64,000 nt of DNA from positions 38,032,518 through 38,096,517 of the forward strand of contig NC_087062.1 of the NCBI RefSeq assembly GCF_963678635.1, written 5' to 3'. Below the pieces are notes generated by a model that worked only from the letters and a program-made list of their open reading frames with translations, did not search any database and was not told where the DNA came from. Each line of letters starts with the position of its first letter. Positions within the stretch are counted from its first letter, which is position 1. Below are positions 1 through 10,898 of the stretch, one piece after another. The position numbers and the translations under genes were made by a program. This DNA is from Symsagittifera roscoffensis. Its lineage: Eukaryota > Xenacoelomorpha > Acoela > Convolutidae.

Positions 1-1500
1 TGTGTCTTGTGAGACTGTAGTCAGATCTGGTACTGAACTGACTTGTGGCACGGTTGGCAATCTTGTCTCCGGGGTGGCATCTGCCTCCGGTGGGACTGGA
101 TTTGTCCAGCCAGGCCTCTGCGGGGCTGCCCTTGGCCGCTCCTTGTTTCTATGTTCGTAGTTCGTTCTCGAGCCTTGCTGGGCTCTGGCACTGTTGCCCG
201 TACCATCTCCAACATTCGCATGGCGTGAGCGCTCCCTTGAGTTGGAATGCTCCTGCCAACTATTCCCATTCAGGATCGCGTCAAGCTTCCGCATCATCAA
301 GTCAGATTTGGCGTCCAACCTCCTTTCCAGGCCAGTCATCGTTTGGGCGTAGGTATTATCATGATCATTCAACAATCGCTCGATCTCTCTTGTCATCCTA
401 GCCTCTCTTTCCTCTGACTCTTTGTTTACCTGTGCCAGGCTCTCGGCCAGGCATTGATCGGTGTCACGAATCAATCGAGCCTGATCAAACCTCGCCTGCG
501 ACTTCACGTGCGTTAGCTCATCTTTCAAATTCTCTCGACCATGGTGAGCTCTCTCGTCAACTTGATCTATCCTCTTAGTCATGTCTCGCCTCAATTCATC
601 CAGGCCATTCATCACACCAGCGAACATATCACTTATGTCACCAGCTGCCCCCAATGGCGGGGTTAGCCCCAGAGAAGACGAGGTCAGCTGCGGCGGTAGC
701 CTAGTACTCGATGACGCACCGTCCTTTTGCTTGTGCATTGACGTCATTAGTCTGTCAAACGTTGATGATGCTCCCATCGTTATCCCATCTGACATGGGTC
801 TGGTCGGCGAGACTGATGACGCCTTCCTGCTCTTCTCGTTCCTTGGGCACGGTGTGAAGTTCACATCCGGATGGGTTATCTCCGGGTAGTCATCACTGGA
901 AGTCAAACCTACGGTTGGTAGTGACGCCATGCGTTCGTCGTACAAGGACTTCCAACTCTTCTTGGCCTTCGAGAACGTCTGCTCTTTACCCGGACTCATA
1001 CTTGACATCATCGCGTTGTTACTCTGTTTGGCCAAGGATGAGTGTGCACTTGTCAGATGTGAAGGTTCCCTTCTCCATTTATAGCTCTTAGTCTCTGACT
1101 TGGACATTCCCCTGTACAACACCTCCTCCCGAGATTCGACCTCGGAACGCTCCGAGGTCTCCTCTGTCCTCTCGACTTCCTCTCGTTCGAGGACCCCGTC
1201 TGGCTCAAAGTCGGGTCGAATGAGCGTTCGCTCCCCTTCGTCAAAGGGATCCACCGGCGTTTCGCTCGCAGGCTCGGCCTCGGCGCTCCGCCCTTGATTG
1301 CCATCAAGGTTTTTCTCGCTCCTTAGTCTCATTTCGATCACTGAAAGATCAGGTTGACCTTTAGTCGATTCGTCTTCAGCAAACGCGTCGGAAGCGCTGC
1401 TAAACGAGGTTTGGCTACGCCTAGTTCTAAATTTCCGCGTGCTTCCCTTGCTTAGCCTGGGAATTTTAGTAGTCGATCCTAACGAGTCCCTGCGCTGCAT
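1..1500 (-). CDS. Gag-like polyprotein, N-terminal 500 codons, runs off the left window edge
   Basis: I translated the minus strand codon by codon from the ATG at 1500 to base 1 and found 500 codons without a stop; an in-frame TAG lies about 65 bases upstream of the ATG. The protein is hydrophilic and low in complexity: a basic N-terminus beginning MQRRDSLG, an acidic Glu/Arg-rich stretch around residues 90-130, Ser/Pro/Thr-rich linkers, a charged predicted coiled coil at about residues 295-410, and an Arg/Pro-rich end. No enzyme motif is visible. This layout, a start behind a very long leader, and GC content clearly above the rest of the window fit the front of a Gag or Gag-Pol of an LTR retroelement (inference). 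A host protein with a disordered N-terminus is the alternative. Its zinc knuckle or capsid region, if any, would lie beyond the window. Confidence 0.6.
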   Translation of the reverse strand, partial: MQRRDSLGSTTKIPRLSKGSTRKFRTRRSQTSFSSASDAFAEDESTKGQPDLSVIEMRLRSEKNLDGNQGRSAEAEPASETPVDPFDEGERTLIRPDFEPDGVLEREEVERTEETSERSEVESREEVLYRGMSKSETKSYKWRREPSHLTSAHSSLAKQSNNAMMSSMSPGKEQTFSKAKKSWKSLYDERMASLPTVGLTSSDDYPEITHPDVNFTPCPRNEKSRKASSVSPTRPMSDGITMGASSTFDRLMTSMHKQKDGASSSTRLPPQLTSSSLGLTPPLGAAGDISDMFAGVMNGLDELRRDMTKRIDQVDERAHHGRENLKDELTHVKSQARFDQARLIRDTDQCLAESLAQVNKESEEREARMTREIERLLNDHDNTYAQTMTGLERRLDAKSDLMMRKLDAILNGNSWQEHSNSRERSRHANVGDGTGNSARAQQGSRTNYEHRNKERPRAAPQRPGWTNPVPPEADATPETRLPTVPQVSSVPDLTTVSQDT

Positions 1501-2440
1501 AGTTTTGTACAAAATGAAAGTATTCGTAATTTGATGGCAATGCAAACGTACCACAAACAAGATCTAGTTAAATCACTTAACGCTGCCTACTCGATTCCGT
1601 CAGTATCAAAATGTCTCTTAGATCTCTCACGACTAAATTAGTGACTCAGCTAAAGTTACACACAGGGTCTACCCAGTATTGATATAATGCTAACTCAACC
1701 CGGTTGTATAGTATAACAGTATCACTAAGTTTCCACAAGATATAATCGACACACAAAACACAATCGATAATCAGATAAGAATATCCTACAGGTGACAGCG
1801 ACCTTTTGTCAGTATCAATTTATCGCCACACAATTTATCAAGTCACTGCTTTGTTAAAATTAAACAATCTTCGATAAAAAGCAGTGATGATTCAGAAATA
1901 GATAAATAAAACTTAGTCTTAAAGAAAAAGACTTCCCCCAATCGGAACGATCCGAAAGAACGAAGCCCAGGACACAGTCTTCTCAAGTGGGTGTGTATTT
2001 GCCTAATACACCCACCGAGGTCTTCTTTTAGGTGTCCTGCGATTGCCCGAGCTGTCCTACTAAGTAGCTCAAGGCAACCTCTTGGTCGAAAATTCGTCAA
2101 ATCTATGAAAAAGCTCTCCCACACTCGGACTGCTCCAAGTGCACGAGAGTAGGGAACAATTCTTCTTCTCAAGTGGGTGTGTATTTGCTTAATACACCCA
2201 CCGAGGTCTTCCTTTATTTGTTCCCTGATTGCCCGAACTTTCCCATTAAGTAGCTCAAGGCAACCACTCAACCAAAATCACAATCAAAAAAAAAAAAAAA
2301 AAATTTGTTCGGGTACTTCTAATACACCCAATATAGAATCCAAAGTTGATCACGAATTTCCGGGTCAGAATGGATTCTTATGATCCTGATAAGCACGCCT
2401 AATATCCTAATATGATCCTAATTAAATGGATATTTTCCGT
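1501..2440 (-). other. Leader upstream of the Gag-like frame, with a 186-bp duplication
   Basis: There is no convincing ORF here. Bases 1501-1920 are AT-rich. The duplication at 1927-2285 (separate entry) can be read as a 142-codon minus-strand frame made of two similar halves, but a structured non-coding leader is equally likely. An A17 run lies near 2286. Taken as the 5' leader of the retroelement whose Gag-like frame starts at 1500. Confidence 0.35.
1927..2285. repeat. Two tandem copies of a 186-bp unit, each with a hairpin
   Basis: The string AAGTGGGTGTGTATTTGC occurs at 1985 and again at 2171, a period of 186 bp. Both units contain an inverted repeat (GTGGGTGT-TATT, 5-nt loop, AATACACCCAC) followed by GAGGTCTTC and, further on, AAGTAGCTCAAGGCAACC. 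The units have diverged in the loop and between the hairpins, while the stem is unchanged. Confidence 0.7.
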
Positions 2441-5020
2441 TTCCCAAATTGCCACAGAAGGTTTACTCAAGTCTCTTACAAGGAGGGTCGCTAGAAGGTT
2501 TAAGACACTCTGGAGGGTTACCTCGGAGGGTACCTCAATCACTCAAGTTACTTAGGAGGGTATCTTAATCACCCAAGTTACTTCGGAGGGTCCCCCTAAA
2601 TTTACTAAGGAGGGTCAATAAGATGCTTAATACGCTCCGGAGGGTCACTTCGGAGGGTACCTCCAAAATTTTCAAATTTTCTGATCTCACTTGGAAGGTT
2701 CTCCTACTAGCTTCAAAAAGCGTCAAAATAAGCTAAGGGTTCTAGGGGGAGCTGTTTCAACTTCTTAGGGTGATCTCGTGGAAATTTTCCACTAAGGAGG
2801 GTTGCTAAAGGGTTTAGCTGACTCCGGAGGGTCACTTCGGAGGGTTCCCCCTAAAATCAAGAAAAAGGGTTAAATCACCGCAGTAAAGCCTCTGAAAGCG
2901 GTCTACCTGACTTAAGACTAGGTTGGCTGACACGGTCAACCTTCCCAGTTGAATAAAAAGATGTTTTGATAAAATTTTCTGCCGCTCGGAGGGTTGCCCG
3001 TTACTTGGACCCTCCGAACCAACAAATTCTAAAAAAAATTTTCTTTTCCGAAATAATCAACCCAAAAATGGTTGCGATCCGGAAAGGTGGTCAAAAACGT
3101 CGACTTATGGTACCAAAATTATCCCGATCGGATAACTAGTCTTTGAGAAATCGCCAAAAACGCGTTCGTCAAAATGGCCTTTTTCACCACCTGTGTAGGA
3201 TCTGAAAGACTTTTTTCGCAATTCCGGTCGAAAGTGCCTAAAAATACTTGAAATGAGCGTAGTAGCCCTGTACGGCACTGGAATAATGCAAAAAACCGGA
3301 CCAAAATTGGTTTAGAAATAAAAATTTGGCCAAAAACTATCAAATTTGGACCCTCCGATTCCTTCCTTTTCCAAACCTTAAGTCGTTAGCTCTATCCACG
3401 GAGCTACTCGGAGGGTTACCCAAAAATTTCTCTAGTAACCGAGCACGTTATGCTAGCACGCTCCTAACGCAAAAAATTTTATTGCTCTAACTCTAAAAAC
3501 TCAAAAAATCGATCCCCAAAACAGATTGACAAAATACAGAAAATTATCAAAATTTTGGTCGAAAAATTCTCGTTTTTCTAACTTCTACTGAATCTTTGCT
3601 CACGCGGTTTCTTTAATAAAGGGGATCGAACTACGTGGCTACTCTCTATATAAAAGCTTTTTGCCTATCGGAAAAGCTCGGATATCCGAAAATTTGGGGG
3701 TCTACAGTTTGGTCGAAAATTGGTAATTTTCGACAAAAAATGGGTGTTTCTTGGGTCTAAATAGGAGATAAGTAATATATAGTAAGGACAATAATCTATA
3801 AATAGTCGTTAATAAATAGTACTATACCCTCCTTTGCACCAAAATATTCGAATTAAGACCCTTAACTCGGAAATTTGTAATCGATGGAGGGTACAATCGG
3901 ACCGCGCCAATCGTGCCCCCCACCACTTAAGTTTTAAGGAAATAGTACCCGAACGATACTAAAATTGCTTCAACGATACCCAACAGTCGTTGCGGATGTT
4001 GTCCTTGATGTCCCTGTTGAGTGTGGAACACGTTGATCAGCCTGCCACTCTACCCTCCGGTCACCGGCAAAATCACCATTAACGTGCTTAAACACTCAAA
4101 TTACACTCGAGGGAGGGTACCCAACCCTTCACCAAAACACACAATCTCTCTATCAGAAACGATATAAATCAATCTGAAACAACAACAAATAGGAAGGTCA
4201 GATCACATCTCGTCCGGAAATAACATATAAACTGTCACTTTATGTTTTTTTACTGTTTTTGGTCTTTTTATGTTTTTTTACTGTTTTTTGTACTTTTTTT
4301 GTTTTTAAATAATTATTTTTGGCTTTTTCTTGGTTATACACTATTTTTTGTTTGGTTTTACGCTTTTTCTTTAATTGTTTTTGGTCCTGGGACCTCAGGA
4401 CAAGCGGGCTCTAGATTTCCCACCTAACCCTCCGACCCCCGGAATTTTCGGTGTTAACTAAGTTAAAAAGCTAAATCGTACTAGACGGAGGGGTACGCAC
4501 CTTCCCCCTAGTACGAAAACGGTCATTAAGGCCTCTAACTCGGGCATACGCCCGGAGCGGAGGGTACGTCGCTGAAACGCTTGCTGATCATGATGGTTTC
4601 ATGCCTTTAACAGGCCCACCCAGGAGCGCCATAAAAACGTCTATGTAACATTCGCCCAAATATCACACAGCGACGGAGCGTAGAAAAAGTACCTATTGAC
4701 GACTGGCAGGCGTCAGTTACCTTAATTCCACTCGTTTTTCACCGTCTCGACCTTGCCAGTTGATTTTCTGGTCTGTCTAGGGCAAAGTAAAAAGTTACTA
4801 TTTTTAGGCCATCAGTCAAACGACTTTTGATCAGCTTTCGTTTGCATGCGAACACAACCACATAGCTGAGTCTCGGATCCTCAGACTACGTGATTGTCAT
4901 TAAAAACACGGCTCGAACCACCTATTTCTATATGTTTTTGTGTGACAGTTTTATATTAAATCCATTGGAGATGGATTGACCTTTTCCTTTCTCTATCTAC
5001 TCATGCTCTGAAATATTAAA
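2440..5020 (-). mobile_element. Retroelement leader or LTR rich in GGAGGGT motifs (copy A)
   Basis: The heptamer GGAGGGT occurs well over a dozen times between 2480 and 4570, often as CGGAGGGT or AGGAGGGT; its complement ACCCTCC appears several times too. The right half (about 4560-5020) matches the reverse complement of 12080-12520 through shared blocks such as AACAGGCCCACC, GTCTCGGAT and a GATTGACC block. It stands directly upstream of the Gag-like frame, so I read it as that element's 5' leader or LTR. Exact LTR ends are not visible to me. The ORF calls within it are short and unsupported. Confidence 0.5.
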
Positions 5021-5499
5021 TAATAACGGTGTTTAATTCAGATCTAGGACATTACAGCAACTGTTATGGCTAGTTTACACAGTCCCTTCACATATAACAG
5101 TCCCTGGGGGACCAAGCCTCCGCTCCCGTGATTTTCTTGAGACAACACTCTTATCTCCTATATTTCGTGTCCCGGGAGGGTTCCGTGGTATTTCTCTTCC
5201 CCCCACTGAAGCCTCCGTCTCCACAAATATCCGTCACTAAGGTCCTTATCGTGTGTTATTGCCACGATAAGAGGCTCCGTAATTTTCTCGTCTCGGATAC
5301 AACCGTTCGTCACAAAATATGGCGTCGTTCTGATTTTCGTCTTTTTTATTCAAAATGGCCGTCTTTTTTCTATTTCTCAGAAATGTTCTTCTTCCGATCG
5401 AAATTTTAAAAATAAAAATTCTAGAACATTCTGACCCTCCGTCGCAACACTTTTCTGTTCATAAGGCCTTTAGTCACTTTTATTTCTGTCGCGGGAAGG
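5021..5499. other. Continuation of the retroelement flank, with one perfect hairpin
   Basis: No gene seen. GGAGGGTT and ACCCTCCG motifs link it to the neighbouring leader. An inverted repeat CTTATCGTG / CACGATAAG (5245-5271) has a 9-bp stem and 9-nt loop. The Penelope-like sequence starts, truncated, at about 5530. Confidence 0.4.
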
Positions 5500-8075
5500 T
5501 TATGCTGTGTCATCTGGCAGAATGGCACAATTTATGTTCAAATCCAGGAACGGCAAATTCCCCTCCGAATTAGTTTTCTCTAGAGTGAACTGCAAATTTG
5601 GATGAAGAGAATTGGCGGCATCGAGAAGACAACTCGGCTCCCCTCTGACTGTTCTAACAATGTCATCCACATACCTGAGGAACAATTTCCCCTGGGGAGT
5701 ATCCTTCTCCTTGTTCTTAGCTCGGCAGCAGCTTTCACAGTACCAGACTATCTCGGTTATTGATGCGTATACGTCATCGGATATTTTTCCGCATTTTAGA
5801 TGATACCAGTTTCGGCAACTCTCGCATTCAACCCCCTTTGATCTATATGTGACTTTCCTGCTGCAACATGGGCACAAGCCGTTTTTGTCATTAATTTGCT
5901 GTACCCCCGTTCCCACCGGTATTTGTTGTCGTAGAGCAAATTCGTATTCTTTCAGCCATAAGTTTGCCAGAATTACAGCGAGGGACGCTCCCATTGCTAA
6001 ACCATCAACTTGTACATACCATGAATCATTACACTTGAAATATACTTTGCTGACCGCCATATTCAAAAGCCTTTTCATGGTTGCTCTTTGAATTTCAGGA
6101 GGAGACTCCTGGCTGTACAGCTTCTGTAAAGCAATTTCAATTGCCTCCTTCAGGGGAACGTTGGTGTACAAACTTTTCACATCAAGAGATATTATGGTTT
6201 CATCCGGATCTAGAGCAATGTTTTCTATTTTTTCTCTAGCCTCTTTAGTATTGGTTTCTATATTTGCTCCATCGATGTTGTCAAAAAACTTCGCAAGCAT
6301 TTTGTTAAGATTCTCATACGAGCTGCCGGGAAGTGATAGTACAGGTCGTAGGGGTGTCTCATCCTTGTGTACCTTAGCTAAACCGTACAAACGGGCGGGT
6401 TGCCCCCCTGTTGATCGTATCTTAGAATATAACTGATCACTTATCTCGTCTCTTTTGTTCATGGCTAGTAACTCTTTGTTAAGTTCTTTCTCAATTTTCA
6501 GTATCACCTCATCAGTGGTTGCATCTTTTTTCACAAACTGAGCAGATTGCAACAAGGATTCCAGCTTTGATTCATATGTTTGTTTCCTCATTATGCAAAA
6601 ACCAACCCCCTTATCAAAAGGCACAGCCAGCAACCCATTATCTTTGAGATATTTCCTCGTTTTTTCAACGGCTTTGTCTCTTGGGGTTTGCCGTACGTTT
6701 TTTGCATATGCCTTTGCCGCGGCTTCTATTTCACATAACGTTTCACCAGATGTTTTTTGATTTTTCAATTGTGAGAGGAAAATGTCGATATCCGCCAAAA
6801 AATGTGTTTCGTTAAATTTGTCTCTAATTGGATGCTTGGGGCCCATTGATAGCACTTCATATACCCATTCAGGCAGTTCAATATTATCAAGTACCCTAAC
6901 TGATCGCTCATTTCTCCCCCCAAGAGGTTTATCTTGTCTCTCGGACAGTTTTTCTAACTTTTTTCTATGGTTTTCTGATGTTGTCTTTAAGCTTGCCTCA
7001 ACTTGCCGCCTCACGAATCGGAAAATGGATGCCCACCACTGTTTGTCAATTTCTTTTTGCACCAGTGATCTTGCTTTCCTTAGCATCTCCTCGTACCTTT
7101 TCCTATCCTCATTTGCCCTAGAAGTTTCAGTCCTTAGTAGTTTCAATTGAAAATTATGCACAGCTTGGTCCGAAAAAACCCCGTTCTCGGGGACCCTAAA
7201 CTTCAAAAAGTCCGGTATTAGATCGTTTTTCAGACATTTTCTCAGAAACTTCAGTCTATGTACAGATACTTGAACTTTTTTAAAGAATTTTAAATAGTCT
7301 AACACAATTTTCCAAGTTAGTTTCCTTTTCAAAATTTGTCTGAGCCAAACAGCAGGCAAAAGTACTGTGGTCATTGTTTTGCAGGCCACGAGTAATGAAA
7401 CTCACAAGGCACAAAGCAAAACAAATCACACTCTTCTCACCCCTGTCTTTGAAGCGCAGACACTTCCTCTGCCCTCAGCTTCTGCTCACGTCTTGCTTTC
7501 GCCTTCCTCCTTGTCTGTGATGGTCTCTGTTGTTTGCCCCTGATATTGCCAATCAGCTCTGACAGCCTTTCTTTGTGTGCCACTACCAATCGCAGAGATT
7601 TCAGCTCCAAATCAGCACTCTGGTGCAGCTTCAAATATTCCTTGAGCTGCTCCGGGTTGTTTTGCTTGCTCTTGGAGAGTAGTCGTTTTGTAGCTGGAAT
7701 AATGAGCACCCCTGTGCCGAGAAGCTGACTAAACAAGTCGGGCGTTCCTTCCCTTCTGCAATAAACGATCGCCAATATCTGCTGCTTCTTCGTCTTCAAA
7801 TAGTTTGTCAGTTCCTCGACACCAGCTGGGCGATAGTTGTTTGTTCTGTGGCTGCTAATGGTGTTGTTCACAACGTCGTGCCACACAACCACTTTTTTCT
7901 CCTTCAGTGGACTGTCTTCGAGTAGTCGTCGGAGGTTCTTTCCTTGGTTCAGCAAGTTGTTATTAAGGGATAGGCCAGGAATTGCTGTAACAAGGCTCTC
8001 GTATTGCTTTTTTTCCCCTGTGTTAAGGGTGTTGATGCTGTGGAACAGGGAGCTAGCTGCTACAATATGAAACAT
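5500..8075 (-). CDS. PLE protein: ORF1 domain joined through an intron to a reverse transcriptase with an internal PHD finger
   Basis: Proposed join: 8075-7441 and 7339-5500, giving about 824 residues. Residues 1-211 are the ORF1 domain (motifs WHDVVNNTIS and AIVYC, basic C-terminus with KARREQK); I do not recognise its family. The RT follows: motif A around residue 597 (SLDVKSLYTNVP), motif B around 657 (DGLAMGASLA) and motif C around 767 (LRYVDDIV), all with intact catalytic Asp residues and Penelope-type wording. A C4HC3 zinc finger (CPCC, CESC, HLKC, CESC) occupies about residues 697-749, between B and C. The N-terminal half before the RT is Lys/Glu-rich. The last residues (after LPFLDLNIN) are foreign, so the enzyme lacks its thumb and the GIY-YIG domain usual in PLEs. 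Its product would copy element RNA at chromosomal nicks. Without an intron the RT frame would have to begin at the ATG at 7374. Confidence 0.75.
7340..7440 (-). other. Predicted 101-bp intron inside the Penelope-like element
   Basis: On the minus strand the donor is CAGGG|GTGAGAAG (intron starts at 7440) and the acceptor is a pyrimidine-rich tract ending GGCTCAG| (at 7340). Removing it joins phase-2 ORF1 (GG) to an A that opens the RT exon, giving GGA and keeping frame. In copy 2 the matching positions read CAG|GTGAGTG and AGCCCAG| (10898 and 10814), so both borders survive in a much-mutated relative. PLEs are known to retain introns at times. Confidence 0.7.
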
Positions 8076-8499
8076 TTCGGTAACTCAAATAAAAATCGGC
8101 CATTTTTTACGTATCGATAAAAAAAAAACACTATAAAAATTCTCATTACATTGATGAAAATCATTAAAAATTTTTATACTGGCCCTTTAATGGGAAAACA
8201 GTTGGAATTTCAAGCTCTTCGCTTTTTGGTTTATCACGAATTTACAAGTAAAATTGAAGAAATTTTTGCTAAAAAGTAAATTTCAAACGTTTTCGCAACT
8301 ATGTGCATCGTCAGGATTTTTACAATAAACTACTCTAAATGACGATAAAACATCAATTTACAAATGTTATTTACAATAAATCACATACAATTTGGTTCTA
8401 AACCATCATGATAAAAAATTAGCCAATCACAGTTGACCTCTAAATTACTATTAAGATTAAAATACTTTTAACCTCTAAAATTAATTAAACATTTTAAAA

Positions 8500-8690
8500 T
8501 TAATTTGTCTGGAAGTTTCTGAGTCATAATTTCGATTTAGACATGTACGTTTTGAATAAAAAACCAAAAATATTTTGGGACTAATTTAAAGATTTTTTAT
8601 TTTGTTTTCTGGTAGTTACAGAGTCATTAGTTCAAGTTAGACCTGTACGTTTTTGAATCAACTCAAAAATGTTCGGTGTCAACTCCCTGC
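8500..8690. repeat. Roughly 60-bp direct duplication at the PLE-PLE junction
   Basis: The block at about 8503-8560 (GGAAGTTTCTGAGTCAT ... GACATGTACGTTTTGAAT) recurs at about 8598-8655 (GGTAGTTACAGAGTCAT ... GACCTGTACGTTTTTGAAT). It lies between the 3' end of copy 2 and the 5' end of copy 1, where tandem PLEs share terminal sequence. Confidence 0.55.
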
Positions 8691-8955
8691 TTCTAAACCC
8701 ATCGGGCGTGTTCAAGCCCGGTTTCTCTTTCTTGATTCGTACTGCTTCTACTGTTAACAGTTTAGTTTGATTGTTTGACCTATCTAAATTTTCCACTTAA
8801 CATCTGCACTTTTTGTCAACTTTGCATTGCTGAAGGTGGAGGAAGTCTACCCGTGAGTTTGTTTCTTGTGTTCCTCAGTTCTATTGGTCAAATTTTGAAG
8901 AGTTTGTCCAACATAGGTGGAAGTACGTCCATTTAATAACAGCTTATAAACCACT
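8690..8955 (-). pseudogene. GIY-YIG endonuclease remnant of PLE copy 2
   Basis: Reading the minus strand and allowing frame changes gives VYKLLLNGRTSTYVGQT, then NRTEEHKKQTHG, a Cys-rich stretch (QQCKVDKKCRC) and finally LTVEAVRIKKEKPGLNTPDG. The paired VYK and YVGQT strands, the R-x-x-EH helix and the late Glu with a KP-N close are the pattern of the Penelope-type GIY-YIG domain, which nicks target DNA. Frameshifts and stops make it inactive. Confidence 0.65.
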
Positions 8956-10898
8956 TTTGACTTCGGTCTTTAGAAAATGCTGACTTCAGCGATGGTAAAC
9001 ATGATTTTAGTTTTAATGTGGTGTTAAACCTGGTTTCTTGTAATGTTTGTTAAACCTCGTAACTTGTTTGCGAAATACTGGTTTGGTTACTTCTATGTTG
9101 CCTCATCAGCTTTGAAGGCTTCACATCCTTTGGTGATTTAGCTGATAAAATCCTCTCACTGTCTAGGGACTTGTCTTAACCCTAGAGAATTTTTAAAAGG
9201 GCGTCTGATGCCTCATTTGTGAACCAAGTTTCAGGATACTGATTGTCAACCATAGCGCCTTATTATTCTCCATAACCTTATCAAAATGATAGTTAGATCA
9301 ACTCCTAAACACTATGTTTATTGCTTTGGATAACACTACACTTTTACTGAGTTGGGCGCAGTTCTTATACCACAATTAAGACCCAGTATCTGCTGGTTTG
9401 TGATACATCCATGTTGAAATCGAGAAAAGGCAATTTCCCCTCTGAATTGGTTTCCTCTAGAGTAAACTGAAGATTTGGACGAAAAGATTTGGCGGCATCT
9501 TGTCATCTGCATAACCGAGGAATATTTTTACCTGTGGAGTATCCTTGTCATTGTTCTAAGCACGAGAGCAGATTTCATCTTATCGGACTATCTCGGTAAT
9601 TGATGCGTGTACATCATCGGAATTTTTTAATGATAGTACTAGTTTCAGCGTTTCTGGCATTCAACCTCTCTTATCTATTTTTCCTTTGCTGCTGCAGAAT
9701 TGGCAGAAACAATATTGGCATCCGCACGCAGGCTGTATCTTCGTTCCCTCCATATCCAAAGCCTTTTCATTGTCGTTTTTTGAATTTCAAGAGGAGAATG
9801 CTGGCTGTACAGCTTCTGTAAGTCCATTTAAATTGCTCTCATCAGTGAAAACTTATTGCATAAAAATTTTACATCAAGAAATATTTTAGTTTCAACCGCA
9901 TCTAAAAAAGGGTTTTCAATTGTGTCTCTGGCCTTCTTTGTGTTAATTTTGATTTTGGCTCTAACGATGTTGTCAAAAAAAGTAGCAAGCGTTTTGTTAA
10001 ATTGCTCATTCGAGCTGGGCGGAATGGTTGGAATTGGTCCTAGGGGTTTCTCAGTCTTGTGCAACCTAGCTAAACCCTACAAACAGGCGGAATGCCCACG
10101 TCTTGACCTCACCTTAGAACATAATTGATCAAATATTTTGATTCATAATCTTATTTCTCATCAGCGAAAACCAAACCCTTTATCATAAATCACAGCCAGC
10201 ATCCCATCATCCTTGAGATATTTCCTATGCATATGCCTTTGCCGCGGCTTCTCTTCCACAAAAAGTTTCACTCGATTTTTTTTTGGTTTCTCAATTGGTA
10301 GAGGAAAACGCCAATATCATTCAAAATGTGCGTTTTCCTAACTTTGTCTTCAATTGGATGCTTCGTACCTATTGCAGCATTTCATGTACCTATCTTGGCA
10401 ATTCATTGTTATCAAGCGCCTGAACTGATCGCTCATTTCTCTCTCTCCAAGAGGTTCATCTTGTCTCTCGGATAGTTTTTTTCTATGTTTTTTTAATAAT
10501 GTCTTTAAACTTGCATCAACTTGATGCCTCACGAAACGACAAAAAAAGCCCACAACTGTTCGTCAATTTTTTTCTGCCATCATTGCCATCTCTTTGTACT
10601 TTTCCGGTCCTCATTAGTCCTAGACCCTTCGTTTAGAGTAGTTTCAGTTGAAATTCGTGCACGGCTTGGCCTGAACAAACCCCGTTCTCGGTGACCCTTA
10701 ACATCAAAAGGTCCGGTAAGAGATCGTTTTTTCTAAAAACACTTCTTAGAAATTTCAGCTATCTACAGATTTTTAAATAGTCTGTGAAACTTAGTTTACT
10801 CTGTGAAATTTATCTGGGCTATACAGCAGGCAAAAAAAAACTCTGATCATTGTTTTTTAGGCCACAAATAAGCACAAAATAATTAAGTTCTCACTCAC

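Larger units (their letters stand above)
5500..8520 (-). mobile_element. Penelope-like element copy 1, truncated at its 3' end
   Basis: On the minus strand it runs from a 5' flank (8520-8076, matching 11990-11546 of copy 2) through an ORF1 exon, a 101-bp intron and the RT exon. Homology to copy 2 stops just after the LPFLDLN block near 5530: the RT thumb and GIY-YIG endonuclease are absent, and the frame ends 14 residues later in unrelated sequence. It lies directly downstream of copy 2 in the same orientation, the head-to-tail arrangement common for PLEs. Confidence 0.8.

Noticed and set aside
45-889. Plus-strand ORFs of 102-118 codons at the left edge
   Set aside because: They are antisense shadows of the continuous 500-codon minus-strand frame.
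5849-7150. Plus-strand ORFs opposite the PLE reverse transcriptase
   Set aside because: Antisense to clear RT motifs; no independent support.
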